A stretch of 7,287 nt of DNA from Spirochaetales bacterium. GTDB taxonomy: Bacteria > Spirochaetota > Spirochaetia > Sphaerochaetales > Sphaerochaetaceae. The DNA is taken from contig JALFYG010000237.1 of NCBI GenBank assembly GCA_022784805.1, positions 1-7,287 on the forward strand, in the 5' to 3' direction. This document shows positions 5,792-7,287 of the stretch, one piece after another (within the stretch, counting starts at the first letter, position 1; each line of letters opens with the position of its first letter). A program made the position numbers and the translations under genes. A model generated the notes under the pieces. The model searched no databases. It was not told the DNA's origin and saw nothing but the letters and a program-made list of their open reading frames with translations.

Positions 5792-6310
5792 ATGATCAAA
5801 GCAATAGTATACACATCAAAAACAGGTACCACAGAGTGGTATGCAAAAACTCTTGGAGAGGAATTAAACCTTCCTGTGTTTACATTCAAAGAAGGAAAAA
5901 TCTCCTTGTCAAAAAGTGATGAGATAATTTACCTCGGATGCATCCGTGCCGATAACATTTCCCTCCTTTCCGAGGCAAGATCCATCTTCACCACATCAAT
6001 TGTCATCGGTGTTGGCCTCACTGCAACAGGAGGAAGGATGGAGGAAGTAAGGAAAGCTAACAATATAGATGTCTCTATTCCACTCTTTACTCTTCAGGGT
6101 GGTTTTATCCCATCCCGTCTCCATGGCATTGAGAAACTGATTCTTTCCCTTGTTGTCAAGAGCCAAAGAAAGAATCTGAAGAAAAAGACAAATAGGACAA
6201 AAGACGAAGAGGATATGCTTTCCCTTCTGACAAATGGTGGAACCAGAACAACTAAAGATAACTTGAAAGCTGTCATAGAAGAATGCAAAAGGATGGAGGA
6301 GAAAAGATGA
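5792..6310 (+). CDS. Flavodoxin-domain protein (HemG/Flavodoxin_5-like)
   Basis: A 172-residue, probably cytosolic flavoprotein. The N-terminal MIKAIVYTSKTGTTEWYA is the first strand plus FMN phosphate-binding loop of flavodoxins (T-S-K-T-G-T-T, residues 8-14). Residues about 99-122 (FTLQGGFIPSRLHGIEKLIL) resemble the GG...L...K block of the Flavodoxin_5/HemG-like family, whose known member is menaquinone-dependent protoporphyrinogen oxidase. No haem genes are nearby, so a role in haem synthesis is not supported; a general electron carrier or quinone/thiol-linked oxidoreductase is equally likely. The C-terminal tail from about 123 is highly charged (RKNLKKKTNRTKDEED) and variable. It follows tetR by 9 bases and its stop overlaps the next start (ATGA), so the two flavoproteins are probably translationally coupled. 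Confidence 0.82.
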   Translation: MIKAIVYTSKTGTTEWYAKTLGEELNLPVFTFKEGKISLSKSDEIIYLGCIRADNISLLSEARSIFTTSIVIGVGLTATGGRMEEVRKANNIDVSIPLFTLQGGFIPSRLHGIEKLILSLVVKSQRKNLKKKTNRTKDEEDMLSLLTNGGTRTTKDNLKAVIEECKRMEEKR

Positions 6311-6702
6311 AGAAGTTTCTGATTGTTATTTTGATCGTCATATCTATTCTTTTTGTCTTGGGTTTATCTTGTTCCATTCTTCTGACAAAACAAATGCAGG
6401 AATCGGCAGAAAGGCTAAGTGCCCTGGAAGAACCGGATCTAGTAAGTGTAAAAGACGGAACATATATAGGAAGAAAAGAAACACCTTTGGTCAAAGTTGA
6501 AGTGGAAGTAACAGTCAAGTCTCATAAAATAGCCTCAATAGAAATAAAACGCCACGATAACGGCAAAGGAAAGCCAGCAGAAGCCATCATCGACGCTATG
6601 GTGAGAAACAATACAACAGACGTCGAACTGGTTACCGGCGCTACAATGTCGTCTCTAGTAATAAGGGCTGCTGTCATTAATGCACTTAGCCAAGGTAAAT
6701 GA
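6307..6702 (+). CDS. Membrane-anchored FMN-binding-domain protein
   Basis: A 131-residue protein. Residues 4-26 form one hydrophobic segment after MKK, acting as a signal anchor; Cys22 (LGLSC) could be a relaxed spirochaete-type lipobox, though Gly at -3 makes this uncertain. Residues about 47-129 are an FMN-binding domain (PF04205): DGTYIGRKE near its start, and VTGATMSS (109-116) at its end. The last is the motif in which a Thr (here Thr113) is covalently flavinylated by ApbE outside the cytoplasm in NqrC/RnfG-type proteins. The start at 6307 is chosen for the strong GGAGGAG (6295-6301) and the ATGA overlap with the flavodoxin stop; an in-frame ATG at 6283 lies inside that gene. No ApbE, Rnf or Nqr gene is in the window. 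It is probably an extracytoplasmic electron-transfer partner of the flavodoxin. Confidence 0.85.
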   Translation: MKKFLIVILIVISILFVLGLSCSILLTKQMQESAERLSALEEPDLVSVKDGTYIGRKETPLVKVEVEVTVKSHKIASIEIKRHDNGKGKPAEAIIDAMVRNNTTDVELVTGATMSSLVIRAAVINALSQGK

Positions 6703-6714
6703 TTTATCTATATG

Positions 6715-6743
6715 TTGACATTAAGTACGATTTCGGACTTAAT
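6715..6743 (+). promoter_or_regulatory. Promoter of the marR-MATE operon
   Basis: A consensus -35 box TTGACA (6715-6720) is followed after 17 bp by CTTAAT (6738-6743; 4 of 6 to TATAAT). A near-perfect palindrome fills the spacer and reaches into the -10 box. The predicted transcription start is about 6750, the same base as the preferred marR ATG. The -10 match is moderate. Confidence 0.55.
6720..6743. promoter_or_regulatory. Candidate MarR operator (24-bp palindrome)
   Basis: The arms ATTAAGT (6720-6726) and ACTTAAT (6737-6743) are perfect inverted repeats, and the inner CGA/TCG (6728-6730, 6733-6735) continues the symmetry: 10 of 12 pairs match. Size and position across the promoter fit autorepression by the MarR protein encoded just downstream. 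Confidence 0.6.
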
Positions 6744-6749
6744 AGAGAC

Positions 6750-7193
6750 ATGCAATACACTTCCCAAGCATTGAAACGCATTAACCACTTGGTATCAGAG
6801 CTAGACCAGGTATACCACTTATATGCCTTGAAATATGGACTCTCAGACAGTGAGTTCGCCATCCTCTACACTCTGTCTGTAGAGGGTGGAGAGTGCGCCC
6901 TCTCAGAATTGGTTGCACTTTCAGGTATACCAAAACAAACTGTGAATTCAGCCCTAAGAAAAATGGAAGCTGAGGGAACTGTTTATCTGACAGAAAACGG
7001 GAAAAGAAAAAAGAATGTGAACTTTACTGATAAGGGAAGAGAAAAAGCAGAAAGAAGTGTCAATGACTTAATAGAGATTGAGAATTCCATACTCAACAAG
7101 TGGGGTAAAGAGAGAGTAGAGCAATATATAAGGGACACAGAAGAATACAACGAACTTATGAAGGGAGGCCTAGGCAATGCTTCAGTTAAGTGA
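6750..7193 (+). CDS. MarR-family transcriptional regulator
   Basis: A 147-residue winged-helix repressor of normal MarR length. It has an N-terminal dimer helix, then YGLSDSEFAILYTLS (29-43), a helix-turn-helix at about 51-72 (LSELVALSGIPKQTVNSALRKME), a charged wing TENGKRKKNVNFT (81-93), and a C-terminal dimer helix. The ligand is unknown; such proteins often answer to toxic small molecules and control an adjacent pump, as here. The frame is open back to an ATG at 6699 that overlaps the upstream stop. I prefer 6750 because the extra 17 residues (MIYLYVDIKYDFGLNRD) would be encoded by the promoter and operator and look unlike a MarR N-terminus. No good ribosome site precedes 6750, so the message may be leaderless; the longer form from upstream readthrough is possible. 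Confidence 0.88.
   Translation: MQYTSQALKRINHLVSELDQVYHLYALKYGLSDSEFAILYTLSVEGGECALSELVALSGIPKQTVNSALRKMEAEGTVYLTENGKRKKNVNFTDKGREKAERSVNDLIEIENSILNKWGKERVEQYIRDTEEYNELMKGGLGNASVK
7163..7168 (+). promoter_or_regulatory. Ribosome binding site of the MATE gene
   Basis: GGGAGG lies 8 bases before the ATG at 7177 and inside the 3' end of marR, supporting a start that overlaps marR by 17 bases. Confidence 0.7.
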
Positions 7194-7287
7194 CCACTAC
7201 ACCCTTCCTCGCCTCCTTAGGTTCACCCTGCCCTCTGTTTCCATGATGGTCTTTACTTCCGTCTATCTGGTCATAGATGGTTTCTTT
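7177..7287 (+). CDS. MATE-family efflux transporter, N-terminal part (gene runs off the right edge)
   Basis: Only 37 codons are present: LSDHYTLPRLLRFTLPSVSM followed by MVFTSVYLVIDGFF. The pattern of a short polar head, a (F/L)xLP(S/A) motif leading into a first membrane helix (about residues 15-37) and the VIDGFF segment is the typical start of MATE (DinF/NorM-like) Na+- or H+-driven exporters in gut anaerobes. It overlaps the marR gene by 17 bases in another frame and has a good ribosome site, so the two are one operon, and MarR probably represses it. Substrate cannot be inferred. Another 12-helix exporter is possible but less likely. Confidence 0.8.
   Translation, partial: MLQLSDHYTLPRLLRFTLPSVSMMVFTSVYLVIDGFF

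Noticed and set aside
5192..7287. The two regulator clusters as part of a mobile island or defence system
   Set aside because: No integrase, transposase, terminal repeats or tRNA junction is visible, and base composition looks like that of the purine genes beside them.

Overview
This window looks like a chromosomal segment from an anaerobic, host-associated bacterium of moderate-to-low GC. A spirochaete of the Sphaerochaeta/Treponema type is my best guess, from the MGDG-synthase-like glycosyltransferase start at the left edge and the overall gene styles. The taxonomy is inference: no rRNA or other marker gene is present. Nearly all the DNA is coding, with short or overlapping gene junctions and no sign of an insertion sequence, tRNA, rRNA or CRISPR array.

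Layout. Positions 1-176 (minus) hold the start of a lipid glycosyltransferase gene. A divergent regulatory gap (177-498) separates it from a rightward set of three genes: guaB (IMP dehydrogenase), a fusion of a PurO-type IMP cyclohydrolase to an AICAR transformylase, and pepT (tripeptidase). A compact promoter/operator region (5132-5191) follows. Then come a TetR-family regulator, a small flavodoxin-domain protein and a membrane-anchored FMN-binding-domain protein. A second regulated promoter inside the FMN-gene/marR junction drives a MarR-family regulator whose 3' end overlaps the start of a MATE-type exporter cut by the right edge.

How the genes work together. The two purine genes form a short pathway through one metabolite. 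The fusion protein takes AICAR to FAICAR and then to IMP, and GuaB oxidises IMP to XMP for guanine nucleotides. PepT probably just shares the transcript. The TetR-flavodoxin-FMN cluster looks like an autoregulated redox module, and the MarR-MATE pair like an autoregulated efflux module.

The most notable points are: (i) the purine fusion, in which the usual PurH cyclohydrolase domain is replaced by an unrelated PurO-type domain; (ii) an IMP dehydrogenase that resembles the enzyme of the protist Tritrichomonas foetus far more than the standard bacterial one, down to the residues tied to mycophenolic acid insensitivity; (iii) two promoters built the same way, TTGACA followed by a palindrome filling the 17-bp spacer, one before tetR and one before marR; and (iv) a 12-bp hairpin just before the fusion gene's ribosome binding site.
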